Origin: Treponema sp.
GTDB lineage: Bacteria > Spirochaetota > Spirochaetia > Treponematales > Breznakiellaceae
Assembly: GCA_031258505.1 (NCBI GenBank)
Contig: JAIRMT010000152.1
Span: 1-15,124 of the forward strand
Direction of reading: 5' to 3'
DNA: 15,124 nucleotides
Shown here: piece by piece, positions 6,776-14,612 of the stretch
Layout: each line of letters opens with the position of its first letter
Position numbering within the stretch: the stretch's first letter is position 1
The notes under the pieces: generated by a model
Told to the model about the DNA's origin: nothing
Seen by the model: the letters and a program-made list of their open reading frames with translations, nothing else
Database searches by the model: none
Position numbers and translations under genes: made by a program

Positions 6776-8518
6776 CTATTCACATCTTTGCCGAGCAAGT
6801 TTGCGCTTCTGCTCCTCCGGGAGATCAAGTCCAAGGGTGCCGCCCGGGTTCATGATGTTGTCAGGGTCAAAGTGCTTCTTGAGCGCCTTGTACACCGCAA
6901 ACTCATTCTCTCCAATACTGTATTCAAGCCAGGGACCAAACATCTTACCAATGCCGTGATGGTGGCTCATAGCCGCGCCTGATTTTTGAATCGAGTCGAG
7001 AATACCCGCGTGAAAGGCGCGGAATTCTTCCGGGTCGTGCATAAGAGTAATAAAAATCCAGTAGAGGTTTGCGCCCTGGGGGTAGACGTGGCTCATGTGG
7101 GTCATACAGATTGTGTTAGGCCGCGCCTTGACATAAGCGCGGACATCGCGGTGAACCTGACTCATGTTACTCCAGTTCACGCTACATTCCATTGTGTCCA
7201 TCACTAAGCCAAAGTCTTGCAGGGTGTCGCGCAGGTATGGGTCGCTGAAACGCCCCTTCTCCCAGCCGCGTGTTACCGCGCCGGAAAGCCAGATACCGCC
7301 ATACTTGCGCGCCACGCGATGAACGTTCTTCGCACAGTTTTTTGAAAAACCTTTTTCGCCGTTGGTAAAACCGAGGAACAGGCACATTTCATTTACCTTG
7401 AATCCCTTAACGTCAAAGAGCAGATGCAAGGGACTGTCAACCACGCCGTACATATACAGCATGATACTTGTTTCTTCGGGGTCAGAGAGGCGGAACACCG
7501 ATGGATAGCCAGCCTCGCTCTGCATAATTTCCCGCGCCGCTTGCTGACCGGTTTCCCAGTCCTTGAACATATAGGAAAAACGTTTGATGGTCTCTGGCGT
7601 ATGGCGGAAAATCTTGAGGCTTACGTGGGTAAGAACGCCGAAAGTTCCCTCGTTTCCCATCATAATTTGGTTCATATCAGGTCCTGTGGCCTTACGGGGA
7701 TAGCGGTCTGTGGAAATGGTTCCTATCGGAGTGGCATAATCCTGCCCAATCACAATGTCCTGAATACAGCCGTAGTAGGAAGAGTTCTGCCCCGCGCCAT
7801 GGGTTACGGTCCAGCCTCCAACAGAGGAATGTTCCCAGCTTTGGGGGAAATGGCCGGAGCTATAGGCGCGTTTTGCGCCGAACAGGTTTTGCGCGTTATT
7901 CAAAGTTTCTTCCAGTTTCGGTCCACTCATACCCGCCTCAACAGTGATGGTCTGGTCAATCTCGTTAAAGCGCACCACTTTGTTAAAACGCAGCCGCATA
8001 TCAAGAGAAACGCCGCCTTTGACGCACTCCACGCCCCGCGTAACTGATGAGCCGCCGCCATACACATAGAGAGGAATCTTTTCCACAGCGCAAAACGCGA
8101 CAATCTGTTCAATCTGCTCTTTAGTATCAGGATAGATGACCGCGTCTGGCACATTTTCTACAATCTTATTCCTAAGACGCATGAGGTCGAACATGGTTTT
8201 ACCATAAGCAACAGAAAGACGCGCATAGTCGTCAGTGCGTACAAATTCCGCGCCCACGATGCCCTTAAAATGTTCAATCTGCACTGCACTCAGGCTGATA
8301 GCTTTGTCGAACTTGACCTCATCAAGACCCAAGTTCTCACTATACTCCTTGAATACATCATCACTGAGGCCAAACTGCTTTTTCATCAATTTGTACAGCG
8401 CCTCTTTTGGCGCCTTGATTCGCTCAGGAACACCCCATTTGAAAATGGAGCGCCATGAATTCGCCGGAACCGCTCCCTGATACCATTTGGGTTCAAAGTC
8501 CTTGTAAGGCTGTGCCAT
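6776..8518 (-). CDS. Alkyldihydroxyacetonephosphate synthase (FAD-dependent, ether lipid synthesis)
   Basis: This family swaps the acyl group of acyl-DHAP for a fatty alcohol to make alkyl-DHAP, the first ether-bonded precursor of ether glycerolipids. The 580-residue protein belongs to the FAD-binding PCMH (vanillyl-alcohol oxidase) superfamily. The FAD-binding half contains YVYGGGSSVTRG at about 151-162 and GNEGTFGVLT at 288-297. The substrate half contains SHVYPQGANLYW near 476-487. The HHHGIGK motif at 519-525 is the active-site His cluster typical of alkyl-DHAP synthases and separates it from D-lactate or glycolate oxidases. No targeting signal or membrane segment is visible. The ATG start is preceded by GGAGG five bases upstream, close to ideal. 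A promoter lies just above, so it is probably a single-gene transcript. No acyl-DHAP or fatty alcohol gene is adjacent. Family identification is strong; exact lipid product is inferred. Confidence 0.93.
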   Translation of the reverse strand: MAQPYKDFEPKWYQGAVPANSWRSIFKWGVPERIKAPKEALYKLMKKQFGLSDDVFKEYSENLGLDEVKFDKAISLSAVQIEHFKGIVGAEFVRTDDYARLSVAYGKTMFDLMRLRNKIVENVPDAVIYPDTKEQIEQIVAFCAVEKIPLYVYGGGSSVTRGVECVKGGVSLDMRLRFNKVVRFNEIDQTITVEAGMSGPKLEETLNNAQNLFGAKRAYSSGHFPQSWEHSSVGGWTVTHGAGQNSSYYGCIQDIVIGQDYATPIGTISTDRYPRKATGPDMNQIMMGNEGTFGVLTHVSLKIFRHTPETIKRFSYMFKDWETGQQAAREIMQSEAGYPSVFRLSDPEETSIMLYMYGVVDSPLHLLFDVKGFKVNEMCLFLGFTNGEKGFSKNCAKNVHRVARKYGGIWLSGAVTRGWEKGRFSDPYLRDTLQDFGLVMDTMECSVNWSNMSQVHRDVRAYVKARPNTICMTHMSHVYPQGANLYWIFITLMHDPEEFRAFHAGILDSIQKSGAAMSHHHGIGKMFGPWLEYSIGENEFAVYKALKKHFDPDNIMNPGGTLGLDLPEEQKRKLARQRCE

Positions 8519-8522
8519 ATTT

Positions 8523-8529
8523 ACCTCCT
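8523..8529 (-). promoter_or_regulatory. Near-consensus ribosome binding site for the alkyl-DHAP synthase gene
   Basis: On the minus strand the sequence TAGGAGGTAAATATG places a GGAGG core five bases before the start codon. It is the strongest Shine-Dalgarno sequence in the window and fixes the start at 8518. Confidence 0.85.
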
Positions 8530-8540
8530 ATTCTGCGCCT

Positions 8541-8569
8541 ATTGTAGTATATGAGCTATGACTTGTCTA
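8541..8569 (-). promoter_or_regulatory. Sigma-70-type promoter for the alkyl-DHAP synthase gene
   Basis: On the minus strand TAGACA (8569-8564) and TACAAT (8546-8541) match five of six bases each of the consensus -35 and -10 elements, at the ideal 17-base spacing. Transcription would start near 8534, leaving a leader of about 16 bases that just contains the ribosome binding site. It places the promoter between the 21-bp array and the gene, so this gene does not depend on read-through from the purL operon. Confidence 0.65.
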
Positions 8570-8737
8570 TCCTAATGAAAATACATTAAACTGCAAAAGT
8601 GAACGTAAAGGGTGCGTTATCGACGCGGTATCTGTGGACTTAACAGCGGTGAAAGTCCTTCCTGATAGGATGAAAGCGTTAAAAAAAACAGCGCGCAGGT
8701 GATAGGCAAGACGCGGAGTAGCTTTACCGGCAATTAT
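8570..8737. other. Intergenic spacer between the alkyl-DHAP synthase promoter and the 21-bp array
   Basis: This spacer shows no gene I can support. An open minus-strand frame that crosses the array continues through it and stops at 8567. Past the array its 62 or so residues show no motif. A T8 tract (minus strand) lies near 8680-8687, but no stable stem precedes it, so it is not called a terminator for the purL operon. Confidence 0.4.
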
Positions 8738-9048
8738 GATAGCTACTTCTACTCTAACGGTAGCTACTTCTACTCTAACGGTAGCTACTTTTACTCTAAC
8801 GGTAGCTACTTTTACTCTAACGGTAGCTACTTCTACTCCATCGGTAGCTACTTCTGACTCATCGGTAGCTACTTTTACTCCATCGGTAGCTACTTCTGAC
8901 TCATCGGTAGCTACTTTTAACTCATCGGTAGCTACTTTTAACTCATCGGTAGCTACTTTTACTCTAACGGTAGCTGCTTCTAACTCATCGGTAGCTACTT
9001 TTACTCTAACGGTAGCTGCTTCTAACTCATCGGTAGCTACTTCTAACC
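8738..9048. repeat. 21-bp tandem repeat array downstream of the phosphopantetheinyl transferase gene (15 units)
   Basis: Fourteen full 21-base units and a partial fifteenth follow each other without length change. Every unit carries GGTAGCT(A/G)CTT (the first has GATAGCT). Four endings occur: ACTCTAAC, ACTCCATC, GACTCATC and AACTCATC. The pair of units at 8948-8989 is duplicated exactly at 8990-9031, showing recent expansion by a 42-base step. The units at 8822-8863 and 8864-8905 form a similar, slightly diverged pair. Both strands are open through the array. The minus strand would read V-A-T-D-E-L-K-like heptapeptides and the plus strand V-A-T-F-N-S-S-like ones. Neither has a good start codon and ribosome binding site. 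It starts 20 bases after the upstream gene's stop codon. Confidence 0.95.
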
Positions 9049-9068
9049 GGAAAGATGCGGCATAAAGG

Positions 9069-9743
9069 TTAAAATAAAACACGGGGCGGCATACCTGATA
9101 CCAAGCGTATACGCGGCGGCGCTATGCGCGTATCAGCCGCACTACTTACTTCACGCCCCACAGCCAAAATATAACGGCAAGCCGCGCTGTCAGCGCACTC
9201 GTAGAGGAAGTAGGCTAAACCATGCACAATGCCGCTGGCCGGCAGTAAGCTATCAAACGCGAAACAGGGAACTTCCTTCATATTAAATACCGAGTCGCCG
9301 GGCGAACCACGCGCTTTGAGGAAACATTCCTTCAATGTCCATACTTTGCAAAACCGCGTATCTTGTTCCGTGCAGTCTGCGGCGGCGGCGATATAACGCT
9401 GCTCCTGCGCGCCAAAAAAACGGGATGCGATGGTTTTATGAAAGCGGTTTGAGTAGATAAGCTGAATATCACAGCCAGTATGGAACGCGCAGGTCTTTCT
9501 GCTGGTAGATACATGGGAGACAGCGACCATTGAGCGTGAGTGCGATATGCTGAAATCCGCGTGCCGGTCAGCGAAATGGGGCCTGCCGGACAACTCTAGC
9601 TGAATCGCGGCTGGGGGAACGCGCTTATCAAGTTGGAAAAGGACGCGCCGTCCTTCTTCGTGAAGCGCGGCGGAAGTGGGCGCTTTGCCCATTGCAGTTC
9701 CAGTAGATAAGCAGGACAGGCCAACTGAAAACATAGTGTCCAT
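9069..9743 (-). CDS. Sfp-type 4'-phosphopantetheinyl transferase
   Basis: This family moves the phosphopantetheine arm of coenzyme A onto a serine of acyl or peptidyl carrier proteins, converting them to the active form. In 224 residues it shows the family motifs in order. These are GRPHF at 53-57, FSISHS at 64-69, GCDIQ with the Mg-binding Asp92, and VWTLKECFLKARG at 134-146 with Trp135, Lys138, Glu139 and Lys143. The usual second acidic residue of the G-I-D-I-E motif is Gln here, a position that also varies in other family members. The ATG at 9743 follows the purL TAA stop with no bases between, so translation is probably coupled. A second in-frame ATG is at residue 4. No polyketide or peptide synthetase lies nearby. 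The target could be the fatty acid carrier protein or an unlinked pathway. Confidence 0.85.
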   Translation of the reverse strand: MDTMFSVGLSCLSTGTAMGKAPTSAALHEEGRRVLFQLDKRVPPAAIQLELSGRPHFADRHADFSISHSRSMVAVSHVSTSRKTCAFHTGCDIQLIYSNRFHKTIASRFFGAQEQRYIAAAADCTEQDTRFCKVWTLKECFLKARGSPGDSVFNMKEVPCFAFDSLLPASGIVHGLAYFLYECADSAACRYILAVGREVSSAADTRIAPPRIRLVSGMPPRVLF

Positions 9744-12700
9744 TTAGCTGAAGTACGCTACGCCTGCCTCAAAGAGGCTCTGGCGCTTATTACCAGGTAT
9801 GTTTATATGAACATAGTCGCCGGCGCGCTCGGAATGAGCCATCTTGCCAAGTATGCGCCCGTCTGGACTACAGAGTCCCTCAATGGCAAAGGCGGAACCA
9901 TTGGGGTTATCCGGCTCGGCAAGCGTGGGCTGGCCGCTGGCGTCCGCGTAACAAAAGGGAACCTGTCCAGCTTTGAACAAGGCGCTGGCCTGCTCCGGCC
10001 TGATAACGAGGCGGCCTTCGCCGTGACTTACCGGCACAACGTGAAGCGTGTTGGTCTGTTCAAACGCAAGCCATGGAGAGGTGTTAGACATGACTGTAGT
10101 GCGAACCATACGGGAAACGTGCCTGCCGATAGTGTTGAATGTGAGGGTAGGCGCGTTGTCGTCCGCCTGTCGGTATTCGCCATAGGGTACAAGCCCTAGT
10201 TTGATGAGGGCTTGGAATCCGTTGCAGATGCCGAGTATGAGGCCGTCGCGCTTCTCAAGCAGCGTCATGACTGCATTGGCAATGCTGGGTGCGCGGAATA
10301 CGTTAGCGATAAACTTACCGGAGCCGTCTGGTTCATCACCTGCGCTGAAACCGCCGGAAAGGGCAATGAGTTGCGCTTTATCAATGGCGGCGGCAAGTTC
10401 TTCAATGGACTGGGTAATGGCTTCTGGACTGCGGTTTCTGAAGATAACAAGCTGCGCGCGCGCGCCGGCTTTGCGGAAGGCGCGTTCCATGTCCCACTCG
10501 CAGTTTGTGCCGGGAAACACTGGCAGCGCTACAAGCGGCGCAGCGCTTTGCGGGGAGCGGCTTTTGAGGACTTTGGTCTTTTGGGTGCGGGGCAATGCGG
10601 GTAATGGAGGAGCTTTGTCCTGTTGAGCTGCTTGCGGGTATACGGCGGCTAAAGGCGATTCGTACAAGCGCCGCAATGACGACAGGTTTACATTCCCCAA
10701 TCGGCCGGTCGTGTTGGTACGACCCACCAGAGCCCATGCGCCGGCAGCGGCGAGAATGTCGTACATTTCACCATGTTCAGCACAATGAGCCTCGATTTCA
10801 AGCAGAACCGAGCCTTGATGTCTGGTACTGTCGACAAGAGTAAGCATGGCTGGGTTAGCGTCAACGCCTGTCATGTTACCAAAGCCCATGAGCGCGAGGG
10901 TGGCGAGTACCCCGCCAGCGCCTACTGGATACGCGGCGCGAATCGCGCCTATGTTGCCCAGGGCAAGCACTGCGTTCATGTTCGCCTTGAACCCATCCCA
11001 CTCACCGGCGCTGATTTGGTACAACAAAATCACTAGATTGCCGGCTGCTCCGCTCAACGCGCCGGAACGTACTTGTTCAAGCGGCGCAGTTCCAGCGGCA
11101 AAAGCCGCGAGGCTTGGCGGCACGGTGATTTCATCAGCTTCGGTTGTTGAGTAAGTGCCAGACATTGAATCCTTGCCGCCAATGGCCGGAACCCCAAGCC
11201 TGAGTTGCGCCTCAAGCGCGCCGAGTAGGGCGGCAACTGGTTTGCCCCAGGTATCGGGAGTTTCAGGTCGCGCAAAGTATTCTTGCAGGGAAAGCCGCGC
11301 TGTCCATGGATTACCGCCGAGGCAGGTAAACTTGGCAAGCGCCTCTCGAATTGCGCCTTTTGCGCCAGTGTACGGGTCAGCGGCCATAAGGTCAGGGTCG
11401 TAGCCAAAGCACATAAGGCTGGCGGTGCGGCTTTCTTTATCGAGTGATGGCAATAGCGCTGCCATGCCACATTCTGGCGTGCCTTGAAATGCGCCGCCGT
11501 ATGGGAATAAAACCGAAGCAGCCCCAATGGAACCGTCAAAGCGTTCCTGTAAACCCCGCCTGCTCGCGGAACGCAGGGATTGCAGTTCCTCTTCAAGCGG
11601 AAGCGTGGGAAGCGGCGCGGGAGCTTGCGAGTGAAGGCGGGCTGTAGCGGAACGGGGCGCGCCTGCTGAGTTCAAAAAGTCGCGGGAAAGCTCAACAATG
11701 GTTTTTCCCTGAAAGCTCATTCGGAGCAGAGCTGTGCAGTCTCCTTCCCGCGCAGTAACGCGCGCGATAGGCGTGGCTTCGAGATTTTCAGCGTCTGCAT
11801 AAGCAATGAAGGCTGGCGCGTCAGCAGCAGCTACGAGAACCGCCATGCGCTCCTGTGATTCAGCGATGGCGAGTGCGATTCCGTCGAGTCCAGCGTATTT
11901 ACGGGGAACAAGGTCTAGGTTTATATCAAGTCCTGCGGCAAGTTCGCCAACTGCCACTGCCACGCCGCCAGCGCCAAAGTCATTGCAGCGCTTGATAAGG
12001 CGGGTAAGTTCGGGCTTGCGAAACAGGCGCTGGAGTTTACGTTCTTCAACCGCGTTGCCTTTCTGCACTTCTGCGCCAGAACTTGCAACCGATGATTGGG
12101 TGTGCGACTTGGAGGAACCAGTTGCCCCACCTATGCCGTCTCTGCCAGTTTTACCGCCCACGAGTATCACGAGGTCTCCGGGTTCCGGCTCTTCGCGCCG
12201 TACCCAGGCTTGTGGAACCGCGCCAATCACCGCGCCCAGTTCCATGCGCTTTGCCAGAAAGCCGTCGTGGTAAAACTCCGCGACCTGGCCAGTCGCAAGT
12301 CCAATCTGGTTCCCATAGGATGAATAGCCGGCGGCGGCGTCTCGCGCAATCTTGATTTGGGGCAGTTTGCCGGGCAGCGTTTCACACAAGGGACGGCGCG
12401 GGTCAGCGCCGCCAGTGATTCGCATGGCTTGGTACACATAAGCCCGGCCAGAAAGCGGGTCGCGTATTGCGCCGCCAAGACAAGTGGCTGCTCCGCCGAA
12501 TGGCTCTATTTCAGTGGGGTGATTATGCGTTTCGTTCTTGAAAAGCAAAAACCACGGCTCTCTTGTGCCATCGCTGAATTCCGCGTTTACCTTCACGGTA
12601 CAGGCGTTTATCTCTTTAGACTCATCAACATCATCAAGCAGGCCGCGTTGTTTCAATACCTTTGCCCCAATGGTTGCCATGTCCATCAAGGTTTTTCTTC

Positions 12701-13517
12701 TATCAATAGGGTCTTTATACACCTCTTCCCGCGCCTCTTCGTAGAGGCGGAGCGCGGCTTCAAGGTCAGGCGACGCAGGCTGTTCCAAAGAAAGCTCAGT
12801 GGTAAAGGTGGTATGCCGGCAGTGATCAGACCAGTAGGTGTCAAGGAGACGAAGCTCGGCAAGGGTTGGCTCGCGCTTAATTGAGGCAAAGTGCGCCTGA
12901 CAGAAGCGCAGATCGTCGCCAGACATTGCCATGTCAAACGTTTTCCCCAACTCCGTAAGCTCGCGCGCATTGGCGCTGGTGAAACCGTTTAACGTGGGAA
13001 CCTCGTCAACCAACGGGACTGCTGGCTCCAGCGTTTCAGGTATGGCAAGATCAGCCTCACGGGAATCAACCGGATTGATGAGGTATTTCTTTATTGCGCC
13101 GAGTTCCGCCTCAGAAAGCGGCGTTTCAGCGCGCAGAACATACACGCGGGCGCTTCGCGCCACAGGCCGGGTTCCAACGGCAAGTTCCACGCACTGTTCC
13201 GCTGAATCAGCCCGCTGATCGTACTGCCCGGGCAGGTATTCAACGGCGAAATACTGCTCGTCAGAGTCTGCTGGAACTTTTTGCGCTGCGTCTCCATAAA
13301 ACACGCGGTCGCACTGAGCTTCGGAGAAAACCATGGCCACAGATCGTTGGAACTGCTCGTCATCAAGCCGCGCCACATCGTAGCGACAGAGGAGCCGCAA
13401 CCCGCTCAGGCTATTTATGCCAAGAAAACCAGTCAGTTCCACGCGCAGACGTTCAGCCTCAAGCGCAAACCCAGGCTTTTTTTCGACATACACCCGTTTG
13501 ATGGTCTTGTCTTTCAT
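9744..13517 (-). CDS. purL: Phosphoribosylformylglycinamidine synthase, single-chain PurL
   Basis: This cytoplasmic enzyme carries out the fourth step of purine synthesis, converting FGAR, ATP and glutamine to FGAM. From the start chosen it has 1257 residues, as expected for the large one-chain form. The N-terminal PurS-like domain is followed by the linker with DTYWSDHCRH at 226-235. The first synthetase half has ETHNHPTEIEPFGG at 329-342, and the second half has GGKDSMSGTY at 780-789. The C-terminal glutamine amidotransferase has Cys1098 in GICNGFQ, with His1228 and Glu1230 in a variant HSER motif (usually HPER). I chose the ATG at 13517 because it overlaps the upstream stop as ATGA and lies where family members begin. 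An in-frame ATG at 13541 would add eight residues but lacks a ribosome binding site. Confidence 0.97.
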   Translation of the reverse strand: MKDKTIKRVYVEKKPGFALEAERLRVELTGFLGINSLSGLRLLCRYDVARLDDEQFQRSVAMVFSEAQCDRVFYGDAAQKVPADSDEQYFAVEYLPGQYDQRADSAEQCVELAVGTRPVARSARVYVLRAETPLSEAELGAIKKYLINPVDSREADLAIPETLEPAVPLVDEVPTLNGFTSANARELTELGKTFDMAMSGDDLRFCQAHFASIKREPTLAELRLLDTYWSDHCRHTTFTTELSLEQPASPDLEAALRLYEEAREEVYKDPIDRRKTLMDMATIGAKVLKQRGLLDDVDESKEINACTVKVNAEFSDGTREPWFLLFKNETHNHPTEIEPFGGAATCLGGAIRDPLSGRAYVYQAMRITGGADPRRPLCETLPGKLPQIKIARDAAAGYSSYGNQIGLATGQVAEFYHDGFLAKRMELGAVIGAVPQAWVRREEPEPGDLVILVGGKTGRDGIGGATGSSKSHTQSSVASSGAEVQKGNAVEERKLQRLFRKPELTRLIKRCNDFGAGGVAVAVGELAAGLDINLDLVPRKYAGLDGIALAIAESQERMAVLVAAADAPAFIAYADAENLEATPIARVTAREGDCTALLRMSFQGKTIVELSRDFLNSAGAPRSATARLHSQAPAPLPTLPLEEELQSLRSASRRGLQERFDGSIGAASVLFPYGGAFQGTPECGMAALLPSLDKESRTASLMCFGYDPDLMAADPYTGAKGAIREALAKFTCLGGNPWTARLSLQEYFARPETPDTWGKPVAALLGALEAQLRLGVPAIGGKDSMSGTYSTTEADEITVPPSLAAFAAGTAPLEQVRSGALSGAAGNLVILLYQISAGEWDGFKANMNAVLALGNIGAIRAAYPVGAGGVLATLALMGFGNMTGVDANPAMLTLVDSTRHQGSVLLEIEAHCAEHGEMYDILAAAGAWALVGRTNTTGRLGNVNLSSLRRLYESPLAAVYPQAAQQDKAPPLPALPRTQKTKVLKSRSPQSAAPLVALPVFPGTNCEWDMERAFRKAGARAQLVIFRNRSPEAITQSIEELAAAIDKAQLIALSGGFSAGDEPDGSGKFIANVFRAPSIANAVMTLLEKRDGLILGICNGFQALIKLGLVPYGEYRQADDNAPTLTFNTIGRHVSRMVRTTVMSNTSPWLAFEQTNTLHVVPVSHGEGRLVIRPEQASALFKAGQVPFCYADASGQPTLAEPDNPNGSAFAIEGLCSPDGRILGKMAHSERAGDYVHINIPGNKRQSLFEAGVAYFS

Positions 13518-14329
13518 GAATACAGATGCTCTTTCCGCCATGCTGAGGGGTTACCCGGGCCGACCCACTGGTTCAGGGCGAAACCCGCGCTCAGGCTGCT
13601 CGTGATGAAGCGCTTTGCCAGCAGCACTGCGTCAAAAACCGACAGTCCTTGCGCCAGTCCTGCCGCAATCGCAGCAGCGGTGGTACAGCCCGCGCCGTGT
13701 GTCCATGTTGTTTTGATGAGGCTGGCCTCGACCAGCTTAAACTCTTTGCCATCGTAGAACAGGTCAATGGCGCTGTTTTGATTGGGCAATTTGGAACCGC
13801 CCTTGATGAACACATTGCGAGAGCCTTTGCTGGTAATGATTTTCGCCGCTTCCTTCATCTTGTCTATTGAAGTGATGTCTCTGACACCAGACAACTGCTC
13901 AGCCTCAAAGAGGTTCGGCGTTGCTATCGCGGCAAGAGGCAGCAGCTTTGCCGCGATAGTAGCGTTCAGTTCCGGGTTCAGCGCTTCTCCCGCGCCCTTG
14001 CAAACCATCACTGGATCAAGAACATAGTTCTTAACGTTATAGCCGCTGATGTATTCTCTGGTCAGCTCAACCGCGTATTCGGTTCCGAGCATACCGGACT
14101 TAGCTGCGGCCACGCCAACGCCCTTGAACACGGTGTTTAACTGTGCGCGAAGAGCGGCTTCGCCCACTGGAAACACCTGATGAGACCAGCCGCTGTCGGG
14201 GTTCATTGTCGCTATAACCGTAACTGCAGCCATGCCATACAGTCCGTATTCCTCAAAGGTTTTCAAATCTGCCTCAAGCCCCGCGCCGCCTGAAGCGTCT
14301 GAGCCAGCAATAGTAGCAATTTTAACCAT
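13514..14329 (-). CDS. thiD: ThiD/PdxK-type kinase (hydroxymethylpyrimidine or pyridoxine kinase)
   Basis: Ribokinase-superfamily kinase of 271 residues, the normal length. The start GSDASGGAGLEADLKTF (9-25) binds substrate. DPVMVCKGAG at 105-114 and TPNLFEAEQL at 137-146 are family signatures. HGAGCT at 211-216 forms the anion hole near the C terminus. Members phosphorylate hydroxymethylpyrimidine and its phosphate for thiamine, or pyridoxine/pyridoxal for vitamin B6 salvage. The HGAGCT form occurs in dual-use or PdxK-like members, and no other thiamine gene is nearby, so B6 salvage is a real alternative. The ATG is preceded by GGAGGA six bases upstream. It is the first gene of an operon with purL and the phosphopantetheinyl transferase. 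Its stop overlaps the purL start by four bases. Family is certain, substrate is not. Confidence 0.9.
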   Translation of the reverse strand: MVKIATIAGSDASGGAGLEADLKTFEEYGLYGMAAVTVIATMNPDSGWSHQVFPVGEAALRAQLNTVFKGVGVAAAKSGMLGTEYAVELTREYISGYNVKNYVLDPVMVCKGAGEALNPELNATIAAKLLPLAAIATPNLFEAEQLSGVRDITSIDKMKEAAKIITSKGSRNVFIKGGSKLPNQNSAIDLFYDGKEFKLVEASLIKTTWTHGAGCTTAAAIAAGLAQGLSVFDAVLLAKRFITSSLSAGFALNQWVGPGNPSAWRKEHLYS

Positions 14330-14348
14330 AAAAATCCTCCATATCTTA

Positions 14349-14612
14349 CTATATTAGTAGGAATATTTTGTAAAAAACTAAACGAAAGAGGTCAATACTG
14401 TCAAGACTGGGAGAAAAGCCGCAGCTTCGCTTAAAGGCGCGTGAAAAGGAGCTTGCGTTGGAAAAGCCGCAGATGTTGGCGCTTTCCTTGATACTGTGCC
14501 GAACCGCCAGTAGCTCGTAAGCGTACGCCAAGCGGTGTTTCTCCACATAGACCAGAAAGGTTTGGCCGCTGTTCTGCTTGACCAGCCTGAAATCGCGGAC
14601 GGGCGGGTAGTG
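14349..14612 (-). pseudogene. Remnant of an AraC-family transcription regulator
   Basis: The minus strand encodes the C-terminal half of an AraC-type DNA-binding domain. VKQNSGQTFLVYVEKHRLAY matches the end of the first helix-turn-helix and the linker helix. SIKESANICGFSNASSFSRA, then FKRSCGFSPS, is the second helix-turn-helix. The open frame extends up to a TAA at 14615-14613, but residues before about 14580 only faintly resemble the first helix-turn-helix. No start codon with a ribosome binding site is visible. The ligand-binding domain is absent. Past the SPS end the frame drifts into the thiD promoter before stopping at 14349. It is best read as a truncated, non-functional copy. A short GTG-started peptide of 65 residues at 14546 is possible but unlikely to bind DNA alone. 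Confidence 0.75.
14367..14395 (-). promoter_or_regulatory. Promoter for the thiD-purL-phosphopantetheinyl transferase operon
   Basis: On the minus strand TTGACC (14395-14390) and TACAAA (14372-14367) are separated by 17 bases, a fair sigma-70-type match. The inferred start lies near 14360, about 30 bases before the thiD ATG. The element lies inside the decayed tail of the AraC-family remnant, which suggests the remnant is no longer maintained as a gene. No purine-responsive riboswitch fold was noticed in the short leader. Confidence 0.55.

Noticed and set aside
8678..8700. Terminator at the T8 tract (minus strand)
   Set aside because: No stable GC-rich stem precedes the T-tract.
8736..9065. 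Plus-strand Ser/Thr-rich repeat protein
   Set aside because: The ATG has no ribosome binding site and nearly the whole frame is repeat, open simply because the 21-base unit lacks a stop.
13518..13541. Eight-residue N-terminal extension of PurL from the ATG at 13541
   Set aside because: No ribosome binding site precedes it, whereas the ATG at 13517 forms a typical ATGA overlap with the upstream stop.
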